The notes beneath the pieces are model-generated. The model did not search any database, was not told where the DNA came from, and was given only the letters and a program-made list of their open reading frames with translations. This document shows positions 56,007 to 64,000 of a stretch of 64,000 nt of DNA, in pieces (position 1 is the stretch's first letter; each line of letters opens with the position of its first letter). Source of the DNA: Weissella sagaensis (lineage in GTDB: Bacteria > Bacillota > Bacilli > Lactobacillales > Lactobacillaceae); assembly GCF_005405285.1 (NCBI RefSeq), contig NZ_BJDT01000003.1:124001-188000 (forward strand), in the 5' to 3' direction. A program made the position numbers and the translations under genes.

Positions 56007-56624
56007 CTATTTATTACGATTATCGTAGTAATCTTTTTCTTGTTGTTCCCAATTAGCTTTATCAGCTTCTGTAATTGGGCGCATTACTTTAGCTGGATTA
56101 CCAACAGCAACAGTATCAGCTGGGATATCTTTAACCACCACAGCACCGCCACCAATTACAACGTTATCACCAATCGTGGCCCCCGGGCCAACAAAAACGT
56201 TAGCACCAATCCAAACATTGTCACCAATTGTTATTGGCTTACCATATTCTAACCCACGTACACGGACAGCTGCATCAATCGGATGACCAGCAGTAATTAA
56301 ACTAACACGTGGTCCAATCATAACATTATTACCAATATGTACTTCACAAGTGTCTAAAATCGTTAATCCCGTGTTGCCGTAAAAGGTATCGCCAATATAG
56401 ATATTTTTCCCGTAATCAATATACAGATCAGGCTCAATATAACTATCTTTACCAATTTTCCCCATTAAATCTTCTAATAATTCTTGTACCTGTTCTTCAT
56501 CTTCATGGGCCGTTTGATTATACAATGCCACACGTCGTTTACCAGCTTTACGAGCAGCAATCAGTTCTTTATCACCTGATTTATAAAGCTTACCCGACAA
56601 CATAATTTCACGTTCTGTTTTCAT
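56007..56624 (-). CDS. Sugar O-acetyltransferase (maltose acetyltransferase type)
   Basis: A 205-residue LbH hexapeptide-repeat enzyme that acetylates sugars with acetyl-CoA. The start MLSGKLYKSGDKELIAARK near residue 8 is the typical Maa/LacA cap, and the repeat region (about 75-185) contains VMIGPRVSLITAGHPIDAAVR with the catalytic His, WIGANVFVGPGATIGDNVVIGGGAVVVKD. The physiological substrate is unknown; the adjacent envelope genes make a wall sugar possible (inference). Confidence 0.92.
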   Translation of the reverse strand: MKTEREIMLSGKLYKSGDKELIAARKAGKRRVALYNQTAHEDEEQVQELLEDLMGKIGKDSYIEPDLYIDYGKNIYIGDTFYGNTGLTILDTCEVHIGNNVMIGPRVSLITAGHPIDAAVRVRGLEYGKPITIGDNVWIGANVFVGPGATIGDNVVIGGGAVVVKDIPADTVAVGNPAKVMRPITEADKANWEQQEKDYYDNRNK

Positions 56625-56776
56625 TAAATCACCCCAAATATATAAGTATGGCTATTATTTTAACATAAATTATGAGGTACATCTAAATGCTAAAAATTCT
56701 ATTAAAGATAAAATATGGGATATATATTAGCGTTATAATAACTTAAAGATTATTTATACAATGAGGTGTTCTTTTA

Positions 56777-57817
56777 ATGAGTAAACAAATGCAACGTGAT
56801 GCCACTTTTGACATCGCCAGGGCAATGGGCGTTTTGGGTGTAATCATTGGTCACACTTTAATGGGTGGCCATTTAAATTTCTTACAAAATATTATCTTCG
56901 AAATGAATTTACCCATTTTTTTCTTCGTTTCAGGCTATTTTTATCGAAATAAAAAGATAATGTCACTAATAAAAGGCGGCTTCAATACCTTACTGTTTCC
57001 ATACATAATTTTGGCTATAATTTGGATTATTTTAAATTACATAAAAATTCCGACACTACACACTATTAAAGTTTTTACAATAGCTGCATTTTATGCCTCA
57101 GGTGCACCCGGAATAGCATTATTTGGAGATGGCAACATTGCAATTGGTGCCCTTTGGTTTTTACCAGCCATGTTTATCGGTAACATACTATTTCATTTTA
57201 TTATGAAGTTAAAAAGTCATTCTCTACAAATTATTTTTGTCCTAATTTGCGTTTTACTTGGTTTTTATCTAGGTCCTTTATATCGATTCCCACTTTCCTT
57301 GGCAGCAGTTCTTCAAGTACAACTTTATTACTATGCTGGACATTTATGGAAAAATTATCGTCAAAAAATTGAAAATAATTGGACATATTATTTACTGATA
57401 TGCATTTGTGCAACTTTTTGGATTGTCGGTGCTTTATCAGGTTGGTATGGTTTAACCGCTGGTACAGCAAATCATATTTTATTAGCAACACTTGGCGGAC
57501 TTGGTACACCGTTTATTTTACTATTACTGGCCAAAGGTATTATTAAATTTACAACTAATTTTGCTGCTCTTTTTAAATGGATTGGGCAAGTGTCGATTTT
57601 GTTTTTCATCTTTAACTGGCTTGATATTATCTTCATAGATTCGATGGTTAATACACACCTATTGATACCACTATCCGCTGCTGTGAGTGAAAATGCTGCT
57701 TATATCATCATTAGTCTTATCAGAGTATTATGGTCCATTATTGCTGTTTTTATCGTTCTAAAATTTAAATTTATTAGAACCATTTTTTTAGATAAAAATG
57801 CACCTCTTCATATTTAA
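56777..57817 (+). CDS. Acyltransferase-3 family membrane protein
   Basis: A 346-residue integral membrane protein with ten helices, of the acyltransferase-3 (OafA/NolL-like) family. The catalytic-type DIARAMGVLGVIIGH (residues 12-26) and the FFFVSGYFYRN motif near 50 are present, as is LGALWFLPAMFIGNILF near 120. Such proteins O-acylate surface sugars. It lies in a plus-strand unit between maa-like and LTA-synthase genes and ends in a strong terminator. A minus-strand paralogue is at 59973. Confidence 0.85.
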   Translation: MSKQMQRDATFDIARAMGVLGVIIGHTLMGGHLNFLQNIIFEMNLPIFFFVSGYFYRNKKIMSLIKGGFNTLLFPYIILAIIWIILNYIKIPTLHTIKVFTIAAFYASGAPGIALFGDGNIAIGALWFLPAMFIGNILFHFIMKLKSHSLQIIFVLICVLLGFYLGPLYRFPLSLAAVLQVQLYYYAGHLWKNYRQKIENNWTYYLLICICATFWIVGALSGWYGLTAGTANHILLATLGGLGTPFILLLLAKGIIKFTTNFAALFKWIGQVSILFFIFNWLDIIFIDSMVNTHLLIPLSAAVSENAAYIIISLIRVLWSIIAVFIVLKFKFIRTIFLDKNAPLHI

Positions 57818-57861
57818 CAAAAACTTCATCCCGTGAGAGTTCCGGGATGAAGTTTTTGTTT
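57815..57861. terminator. Strong terminator after the plus-strand acyltransferase
   Basis: Arms ACAAAAACTTCATCCCG and CGGGATGAAGTTTTTGT (17 bp) around 8 bases. Confidence 0.88.
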
Positions 57862-57880
57862 GTGCTCATATTTTTTGCAT

Positions 57881-57944
57881 AAAAAATCCCCTATTGATAG
57901 ATAAAGAATATAATGCAAATTCATCTTTATCTATCAACTGGGGA
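57881..57944 (-). terminator. Long hairpin after the LTA-synthase-like gene
   Basis: Arms at 57887-57907 and 57924-57944 pair over 21 positions with two mismatches; the minus strand then continues into TTTTTT. It is a long terminator for the 57990-62928 transcripts. Confidence 0.75.
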
Positions 57945-57989
57945 CTCCAACAATGTATTTAAACTGGCCCGTTAATCTTTTATTACACC

Positions 57990-59972
57990 TTATTGATTAT
58001 CTGTAAAACTATCATCTAAATAATGATTACCAGCAGTAATATCATATTGTACTAACATGAATTCATGTAACAATTTTTTCTGCTTTGACGTCAAATCTTT
58101 TGTATTTAACTTATGCCCCTGCTCATCAACAAATGTGTCTCGTGTGTAATTAGCAAGTGCTGGTAATTCATCAACAAATTTGGTCTGCAAAGCAAAGAAC
58201 GGTGTCAATTTACTGTTAGTAGCTTTTAATGCCAATGCTGGAAAATCACTTGGTGATGCGTACGGACGCTCATCATGCTGTAACTTACTCTTATTCATTT
58301 TACGGGCAGCTGCATTCTGATAAATAAAGTAATCAGTTTCATGACTTGTTTGCATTTGCTTATTTTGATCGACAAAAGTAAATACAACCGGCCAATGATC
58401 ACCATAAAAAACCATCGTTATTGGGCGCTTAATCTTTTCAACTTTAGCAATTAATTTTTTCGTTGCCAAATCGGTTTGGTGTACACCTGTAATGTATGTT
58501 TCAATTTGATCCTTAGTTGAATTTGAAACAGCCGGTTCTTTCATCTTATAAGGACTATTCGGATATTCTTTAGCTGAATATGGTAAGTGATTCTGCATTG
58601 TCATTAATTGTAAAAACTGTGAATCTTTATTATTTGTGGTATCCACTTTATCTAATAAGAATTTATACGCATTTTCATCAGTTGGATACTCTGCACGAGA
58701 TGATAATTTACCAGTGTACTTGTCCGGATACTTATAGGTTAACCCATCAGTTGTGTAGAACTTTTGAATTCCCATATCTTTGTAAGCATCACGCCGGTTA
58801 TAAAACATTCCTGCATATGGATGAAGTACTTCTCGTTTATCAAATAGACTTGGTAGAATGGGTGTTTTATGTGCAAATGGTACAACTTGTGTATAAGGAA
58901 CTGCCATTTCTGGTGCAAAAGTTGCTAAAGGAAGCCCAGCAATTGTCATATATTCAATGTTGGCTGTACCACCACCATGACCTGACGACAGCATTTTACC
59001 AGAAATTACTGCTTTATCTTTAATAGCATCAATATTTTTATAAGCATCTGGCCCTTTATATGCTAAATTAGGAACATCATCTGGATTGGTTAATGATTCA
59101 CTCAAAATAGAAATAACTGTTTGTCCTTTTAAATTATCCTGTCTTGTTTCATTTAATTTATCTGCATATTGGGTATATTTCTTTTGTAAATGTGCCATTT
59201 CTTTAGCAGAATAACCAGCCGGTTCTCGCATAATGACACTAGAAATATTTGATACAAATGTCATAATTGGGCCATTGACCATGGCATCATCAACGCCTAT
59301 TTTATTTTGCCATTGATACCCAAAATGATTTAAAATAGCACGATTTTGATCAGCATTAACGACAAACGGTGTTGCTAACATTAAAAAGGTAACGATTAAA
59401 ACAACCAATCGGCTCCCTGCCTGCTTAAACATCATACTTTGCACTGACTCAGAAAACTTACCAACTTTTTTTCGGCGTATATAGAGCTCTAATCCAACTG
59501 CAAGTACAAGCAGTATGACAATCCCTGCTACAGCCGCAACTAATAAGTCTTTATCAACCATTTTTGTCAATCCACTGACAGCAGTAACTTCTGACATATC
59601 ACTAAAAATAATTGGTTCGTTACGCGTTTTCATTTTCATATATTCAGCCACAATTGCTACAATTGCCGTTAACGAATATATCGCAACCCCCATAAACAAA
59701 TGATTAACCAGCACTACTATAAAAATAAATAATGTTAAACAAGCTAGTATTGAATAGAGTGCTTGTGGTCGCATCATATATTGACGGACAAAATCTAATA
59801 CAACTGGTATATCAGTAGATTGATAGTTCAGGCGCCCCCATACTTGAAAGTGCATTGCAAATTGCAACAAAAAAACTGTCACAATACTTAAAACTAACCC
59901 AATAATTAATAATTTCATCCAGCCATTGAAAGAAGGTCCTATAAATTTAGATTTATTAAAAATTCTCTTCAT
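57990..59972 (-). CDS. LTA synthase family protein (membrane-bound phosphoglycerol transferase)
   Basis: A 660-residue protein with five N-terminal transmembrane helices (to about residue 215) and an extracellular alkaline-phosphatase-fold domain. The catalytic-threonine region reads GGGTANIEYMT near 331, and YGDHWP near 521 supplies metal ligands, as in LtaS-like enzymes, which polymerise or transfer glycerol phosphate from phosphatidylglycerol. It abuts the upstream acyltransferase-like gene (TAG-ATG) and has a near-identical relative at 63047. Whether it makes lipoteichoic acid or modifies another polymer is unknown. Confidence 0.88.
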   Translation of the reverse strand: MKRIFNKSKFIGPSFNGWMKLLIIGLVLSIVTVFLLQFAMHFQVWGRLNYQSTDIPVVLDFVRQYMMRPQALYSILACLTLFIFIVVLVNHLFMGVAIYSLTAIVAIVAEYMKMKTRNEPIIFSDMSEVTAVSGLTKMVDKDLLVAAVAGIVILLVLAVGLELYIRRKKVGKFSESVQSMMFKQAGSRLVVLIVTFLMLATPFVVNADQNRAILNHFGYQWQNKIGVDDAMVNGPIMTFVSNISSVIMREPAGYSAKEMAHLQKKYTQYADKLNETRQDNLKGQTVISILSESLTNPDDVPNLAYKGPDAYKNIDAIKDKAVISGKMLSSGHGGGTANIEYMTIAGLPLATFAPEMAVPYTQVVPFAHKTPILPSLFDKREVLHPYAGMFYNRRDAYKDMGIQKFYTTDGLTYKYPDKYTGKLSSRAEYPTDENAYKFLLDKVDTTNNKDSQFLQLMTMQNHLPYSAKEYPNSPYKMKEPAVSNSTKDQIETYITGVHQTDLATKKLIAKVEKIKRPITMVFYGDHWPVVFTFVDQNKQMQTSHETDYFIYQNAAARKMNKSKLQHDERPYASPSDFPALALKATNSKLTPFFALQTKFVDELPALANYTRDTFVDEQGHKLNTKDLTSKQKKLLHEFMLVQYDITAGNHYLDDSFTDNQ

Positions 59973-61007
59973 CTAATTTACCCTATCCTTATCCCAATAA
60001 TCCGTAATTTTAATTACTGCCCATTTCGATACAATAATAATAAGCAAAACGATTACCCAAGCCAGCATAAAAACAAGCCATTCAGTTGTAATTATATTGT
60101 TTAGCTGATTTTTTATCGGCACAATCATCGTCATAAACGATAAAATAGCAATGCTTATACTGTAATGTTTACCTATACCAATCAACCACATCGTCCAGCG
60201 AGATAAATGCTCACTAATATACCAAATAATTGATAGTATCGCTTCAAGTATGATTATGGCTGCCAATGTTCCAATAATCCAATGATTAATTTGCGCAACA
60301 GTTAATTCATACGCACCATTATGTGACATTATCCAACTAATAATACCACCTGCCAAAATTGTGGCTCGTGCTGGTTGCCAGGCCTTGGTTTCATCATTAA
60401 AATAGTGACCTAATAACATAAATGGTTGCACCACTACCCCTGATGTAAAAGACCAAGGTAATTGGACCCCTCGTGAAACATAAAATCCACCATATGTTAT
60501 TAATACAACTAATACAATTTGTAGGGACAGTGGCTTAATTTTAATAATTAAAGTTGTTATAATAGTTCCCCAAAACAAGGCTAATAACGCCCAACCAAGG
60601 CCAATACCGGTCTCAAATTGCCAAAACATTGTGGCTCCTGGCCAACCATTACCATATAGCATCGCCTTTACACCAACCCGAATCGCTTGAAATGGCTGGT
60701 TAAGTAACGATGTTAATCCAAACATTTGGACAAATTTACTACTAGCAATCAACAAGAGACTAATTAAAAAATATGGTACTAAATATTTTAATATTGATTG
60801 TGTAAGTGTTTGTACAATTCTTTGATTAATTTTAATTGCATATCCAGCAACAAAAAATATCATTGGCCAAGTGGTCCATGTTAAAAACCGATACCACGCG
60901 ATATTCTGCTGTTGGCTAACCATTTGCATCGCAATCAACATAATGATTGCAACGCCTGTTAAAACGCTAACAGTTCTTTTTCTAATATTCATTATTTCTT
61001 TGTCCAT
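59973..61007 (-). CDS. Acyltransferase-3-like membrane protein
   Basis: A 344-residue polytopic protein of about ten helices, paralogous in layout to the 56777 gene (FFVAGYAIK near 53, GLGWALLALFWGTIITTLIIK near 137). The catalytic-type motif near the start (here VSVLTGVAIIMLIAMQM, lacking the His) is degenerate, so activity is in doubt. It directly precedes the LTA-synthase-like gene with no spacing. Start choice is weak: ATG 61007 is preferred over a TTG two codons earlier; no strong ribosome site is seen. Confidence 0.75.
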   Translation of the reverse strand: MDKEIMNIRKRTVSVLTGVAIIMLIAMQMVSQQQNIAWYRFLTWTTWPMIFFVAGYAIKINQRIVQTLTQSILKYLVPYFLISLLLIASSKFVQMFGLTSLLNQPFQAIRVGVKAMLYGNGWPGATMFWQFETGIGLGWALLALFWGTIITTLIIKIKPLSLQIVLVVLITYGGFYVSRGVQLPWSFTSGVVVQPFMLLGHYFNDETKAWQPARATILAGGIISWIMSHNGAYELTVAQINHWIIGTLAAIIILEAILSIIWYISEHLSRWTMWLIGIGKHYSISIAILSFMTMIVPIKNQLNNIITTEWLVFMLAWVIVLLIIIVSKWAVIKITDYWDKDRVN

Positions 61008-61140
61008 ACCCAATCTTACAAATTAAAAATTTATTCATTATATTTTAAAAAAACGCTCTTATTATATTACCATTTTTAGTAAATAAAGCACAAATTATTA
61101 CCAATTCACTCTGTCATACATCTCTATTTAAGTAAATAAA

Positions 61141-61181
61141 AACACCAAATCAAAAAAAATAACAACTTTTGATTTGGTGTT
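61141..61181 (-). terminator. Terminator after the 577-residue membrane protein gene
   Basis: Arms AACACCAAATCAAAA and TTTTGATTTGGTGTT around 11 bases. Confidence 0.75.
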
Positions 61182-61194
61182 TGCTTTATCTAAA

Positions 61195-62928
61195 TTATTT
61201 ATTTTTATTTCTTAATACGCTGACTAATAATAATAAAAATGTCACCATGCTAATTATCCATGCAATATACGTTGTTATTGGGGTAATGGCACGAACAGTT
61301 ACTTTATTAATAGCCACATTTCTAGTTTTGATAACTAATTGCTTATCCTTATTTATTTTATAATCATAGTGCTGATGATGATTATCGACTATTTCATAAT
61401 TCAATCCCTGATACCCCACCATCGGCAAAATTGTCTGTACTTGTTTTTTAAACTTAGATTGATAGATTAAACCATTACTAATTGATTTTGTTGACGTACT
61501 AATAAGTTGACCATTCTGTATAATTTTCTTTTCTTGCAAAGCTTTATTAAACTGAAAATTAGCTGGCATATAATCAAAAGCACCATAAGTTATCCAATAC
61601 CCCATAATATTCTTAAAATCATCATTTTTAATTTTAAAATTAGCAATCGGTGTATAACTAACTGGCTTTTTTGACGTAGGTTTATAATCTGTGCGTACTG
61701 ACAATGCATTAACTCGATCGACAAACCCAAATTTCAAGCTAAATAATGTAACAACAACTGATATTATTGTTAATCCTACATATAAAATACGTTGCACTTT
61801 AATAGATTGGAAGATATTACGAATCATAAAAATTGACGTTAAACTCAATAAAAAGATAGCGATAATAAATACACGATGTGGAAATTGAATAACGCCCAAC
61901 GGTGTCGTATACAAATATTGCCAAATATAACTCATACCGCTAAAAATAATTAACATTGATACAATTGTTGCATATTTAGTAAAACGATCTTGTTTCCACC
62001 AAGTAAATAACACACCAAAAATTGATATGAATGCGACAATACCAATACTATTTGTTTTAAAAATAACATCTGATTTAAATGAAAAAGCTGTCTTAAATAA
62101 TTCTTGAATATCTGGTGCAGACCAAATCGTTAATGTCGTAGCACCAGGTGTGGCTAAATCATTACGCAACATTGCAATAATAAACGGCATTAAGAATACC
62201 ATTGATAACAAAATTGTAACAATAGCTGACACAGACAAATTAGCTAAGCTATTCAATTTATTTTTTTTGAAAATCAATAAAAAGCCCGTAAATATTGCTG
62301 TGTAAACCGTAATAATAACAAAAGATAACATGTGTGACAAGATAATTAAAGTAAAGCCAATTGCTAACAATAAAATAGTCTTTCTATCTAACTTCACAAT
62401 ATTATCGGTCGTACTTTTTACCAAGCGAATCAATCCCAGTACCACCAATGGCATAAACGACATCGCCCATACTTCTCCAAATAACCATTGTTGGACCGAT
62501 TGCGATATCAATGGCGTTGTTATTGTATAAATAAAAGCAGCAATTGTACTTTCTAACACCGATAACGAAAGCTCTTTTCCGACCCATTTTGCAATACTAA
62601 ATTGGACCATTAACTGTGCCCACATTAAGACATACAATGACGTAACTGGTGGGAAAATAAATTGTAAAATTGCACCAATATATATTGGTAGTGACGGATA
62701 CATGGTTGGTACCAAACTACCAATTTGATTTGATGAAAATGTTGAAATAACAGGAATTAAATTCCCGCTTTTTAAATGATTGTAGTATTCAAATATTCGA
62801 TTAGCATGAAATTGCAAATCTGCACCTGAATAAAGAAAGCCAAAGCGGCCAACATACGCTAACAGCATGACGAAAAATAACGCTGGTATTAAATAATAAA
62901 TCCCTTTTTTGATGGCATTAATCCCCAT
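61195..62928 (-). CDS. Polytopic membrane protein, GT-C/YfhO-like
   Basis: A 577-residue membrane protein with roughly 12-13 helices and an early loop holding GADLQFHANRIFEYY near 35-49 and PVISTFSSNQIGS. The position of that acidic loop fits the GT-C-type (YfhO/6-pyruvoyl-tetrahydropterin-synthase-related) glycosyltransferases that use lipid-linked sugars. A soluble segment lies near 420-520, before the last helix. It is placed between two LTA-synthase-like genes, supporting a role in glycosylating a wall polymer (inference). Confidence 0.7.
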   Translation of the reverse strand: MGINAIKKGIYYLIPALFFVMLLAYVGRFGFLYSGADLQFHANRIFEYYNHLKSGNLIPVISTFSSNQIGSLVPTMYPSLPIYIGAILQFIFPPVTSLYVLMWAQLMVQFSIAKWVGKELSLSVLESTIAAFIYTITTPLISQSVQQWLFGEVWAMSFMPLVVLGLIRLVKSTTDNIVKLDRKTILLLAIGFTLIILSHMLSFVIITVYTAIFTGFLLIFKKNKLNSLANLSVSAIVTILLSMVFLMPFIIAMLRNDLATPGATTLTIWSAPDIQELFKTAFSFKSDVIFKTNSIGIVAFISIFGVLFTWWKQDRFTKYATIVSMLIIFSGMSYIWQYLYTTPLGVIQFPHRVFIIAIFLLSLTSIFMIRNIFQSIKVQRILYVGLTIISVVVTLFSLKFGFVDRVNALSVRTDYKPTSKKPVSYTPIANFKIKNDDFKNIMGYWITYGAFDYMPANFQFNKALQEKKIIQNGQLISTSTKSISNGLIYQSKFKKQVQTILPMVGYQGLNYEIVDNHHQHYDYKINKDKQLVIKTRNVAINKVTVRAITPITTYIAWIISMVTFLLLLVSVLRNKNK

Positions 62929-63046
62929 GTTTACTCCTTAAAAAATAACATTTTATGCAAAATAAAAGTGCTTTTTTAACTAGCACGATTATTATTATAT
63001 CATTTCACTTCATCAAAAAAACCATTAACTAAGCATGTGATTGTCA

Positions 63047-64000
63047 TTACTTGATAAAATCATTTTTTAAGTAATGATTACCCGAACTCAAATCATATTG
63101 CACCAATTTCAAGTCATGTAATAACATTTTTTGTTGTTTAGTTAAGTCTTTCGTTGATAACTGATGGCCATTATTATCCACAAAGCGATTGCGTTGATAA
63201 TTTGCAAATGCTGGTAGTTCTTTCACAATTTTTGTTTGTAAAGCAAAAAGTGGTGATACCTTACTATTCGTTGCCTGCAAAGCTAGTGCCGGAAAATCAC
63301 TTGGTGATGCATAAGCACGTTCATGTTTATTCAAATTTTGCTTGCTTTGTTCTTGTGCAGCTTTGTTTTGGTATATAAAGTAATCAGTTTCATGTGAACG
63401 TTCCTGTTGCTTATTTGGATCAACAAAAGTAAAAACACCTGGCCAATGATCACCATAAAAAATCAGCGTAACTGGTCGCTGCAATCTATCTAATTTAGCA
63501 ATCAAATTCTTTGTTGCAACATCAGTATAGTGAACACCTGTGATGTATGTTTCAATTTGTTCTCGTGCTGTATCTGATAAAGTTGGTGATGTCACTTTGT
63601 AATTGTTCTTACCATATTCACCAGGGTTATATGGCATATGGTTTTGCATTGTCATTAATTGCAAAAACTGCGAATCTTTATTTGAAGATTTTGCAATTTT
63701 CTTTAACAAATATCGATAAGAATTTTTATCAGCTGTATATCCTGAATCACCTAAAGTACCTGCATATGAAGCGGGATATTTATATTTTTGGCCATCTGTT
63801 GTATAAAACTTTTGAATTGCCATCTTCTTATAGGCATCACGCCGGTTATAAAATGTTCCCACGTATGGATGAATTACTTCACGCTTGTCAAATAATCCAG
63901 GTAGCGTTGGTACTTTATCAGCAAACGGTACTAATTGGGTATAGGGAACTACCATTTCTGGCGCATACGTATTTAACGGGAATCCCGCTAAAGTCATATA
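63047..64000 (-). CDS. LTA synthase family protein, C-terminal part (cut by window edge)
   Basis: The last 317 residues of a second LTA-synthase-family protein; the start lies beyond the window. It is closely similar to the C-terminal half of the 57990 gene throughout (YMTLAGFPLNTYAPEM; DSQFLQLMTMQNHMPY; YGDHWPGVFTFVDPNKQ). The two must be recent duplicates. Its 3' end is separated from the GT-C-like gene by about 120 bases. Confidence 0.88.
   Translation of the reverse strand, partial: YMTLAGFPLNTYAPEMVVPYTQLVPFADKVPTLPGLFDKREVIHPYVGTFYNRRDAYKKMAIQKFYTTDGQKYKYPASYAGTLGDSGYTADKNSYRYLLKKIAKSSNKDSQFLQLMTMQNHMPYNPGEYGKNNYKVTSPTLSDTAREQIETYITGVHYTDVATKNLIAKLDRLQRPVTLIFYGDHWPGVFTFVDPNKQQERSHETDYFIYQNKAAQEQSKQNLNKHERAYASPSDFPALALQATNSKVSPLFALQTKIVKELPAFANYQRNRFVDNNGHQLSTKDLTKQQKMLLHDLKLVQYDLSSGNHYLKNDFIK

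Overview
This window is chromosomal DNA from a low-GC Gram-positive bacterium. The gene families and gene order (ABC-F–dihydrofolate reductase, xerD-ribT-scpA-scpB-rluB, rpsB-tsf-pyrH-frr, ypbB-recQ-LysM, sbcD-sbcC) point to a lactic acid bacterium. A Leuconostoc/Weissella-type organism is my best guess (inference; no 16S gene or other marker lies in the window). Almost all genes are on the minus strand. The plus-strand genes are a NUDIX hydrolase, an ASCH-domain protein, a PlsC-like acyltransferase, lexA and an acyltransferase-3 membrane protein. I see no rRNA, tRNA, insertion sequence, prophage or CRISPR array.

Layout. 1-4.1 kb: the start of a DUF998-like membrane protein, a tiny hydrophobic ORF, pyruvate carboxylase and a small membrane protein. 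4.1-8.5 kb: pepT, a NIF3-family protein, trmK, a TPR protein and a small basic protein. 8.5-18 kb: an unrecognised membrane protein, NUDIX, sbcCD, an MFS transporter whose start region carries a stop codon, and an ECF S component paired with a PdxK/ThiD kinase. 18-25.3 kb: HU, der, rpsA, cmk, a LysM protein, recQ, ypbB. 25.6-31 kb: ribU under an FMN riboswitch, rluB, scpB, scpA, ribT, xerD, cvfB. 31-39.6 kb: ASCH protein, antiporter, orphan RelB-like antitoxin, dtd, rsh, dnaE and a DUF2929 protein. 39.7-48 kb: folA, ABC-F, cca, MYG1, glmS, a new small His-rich ORF, amtB. 48-53.8 kb: LCP wall-assembly protein, frr-pyrH-tsf-rpsB, a GIY-YIG protein, a tRNA methyltransferase. 53.9-64 kb: plsC, yneF, DUF896, lexA, a maltose-type O-acetyltransferase, then an envelope cluster with two acyltransferase-3-like proteins, two closely related LTA-synthase-family proteins (one cut by the window edge) and a polytopic YfhO/GT-C-like protein.

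Most of the window is housekeeping: DNA replication and repair, chromosome segregation, translation, cofactor uptake and cell wall. The most unusual points read directly from sequence are: a LexA that keeps its DNA-binding domain but lacks the Ser/Lys catalytic pair and the cleavage region; a GlmS whose catalytic cysteine is residue 3 because of an extra Phe codon; NagR (dre)-like sites shared by glmS and amtB, next to a GlnR box at amtB; an MFS gene with TAA at codon 6; and a 37-residue His-rich ORF preceded by a perfect palindrome.
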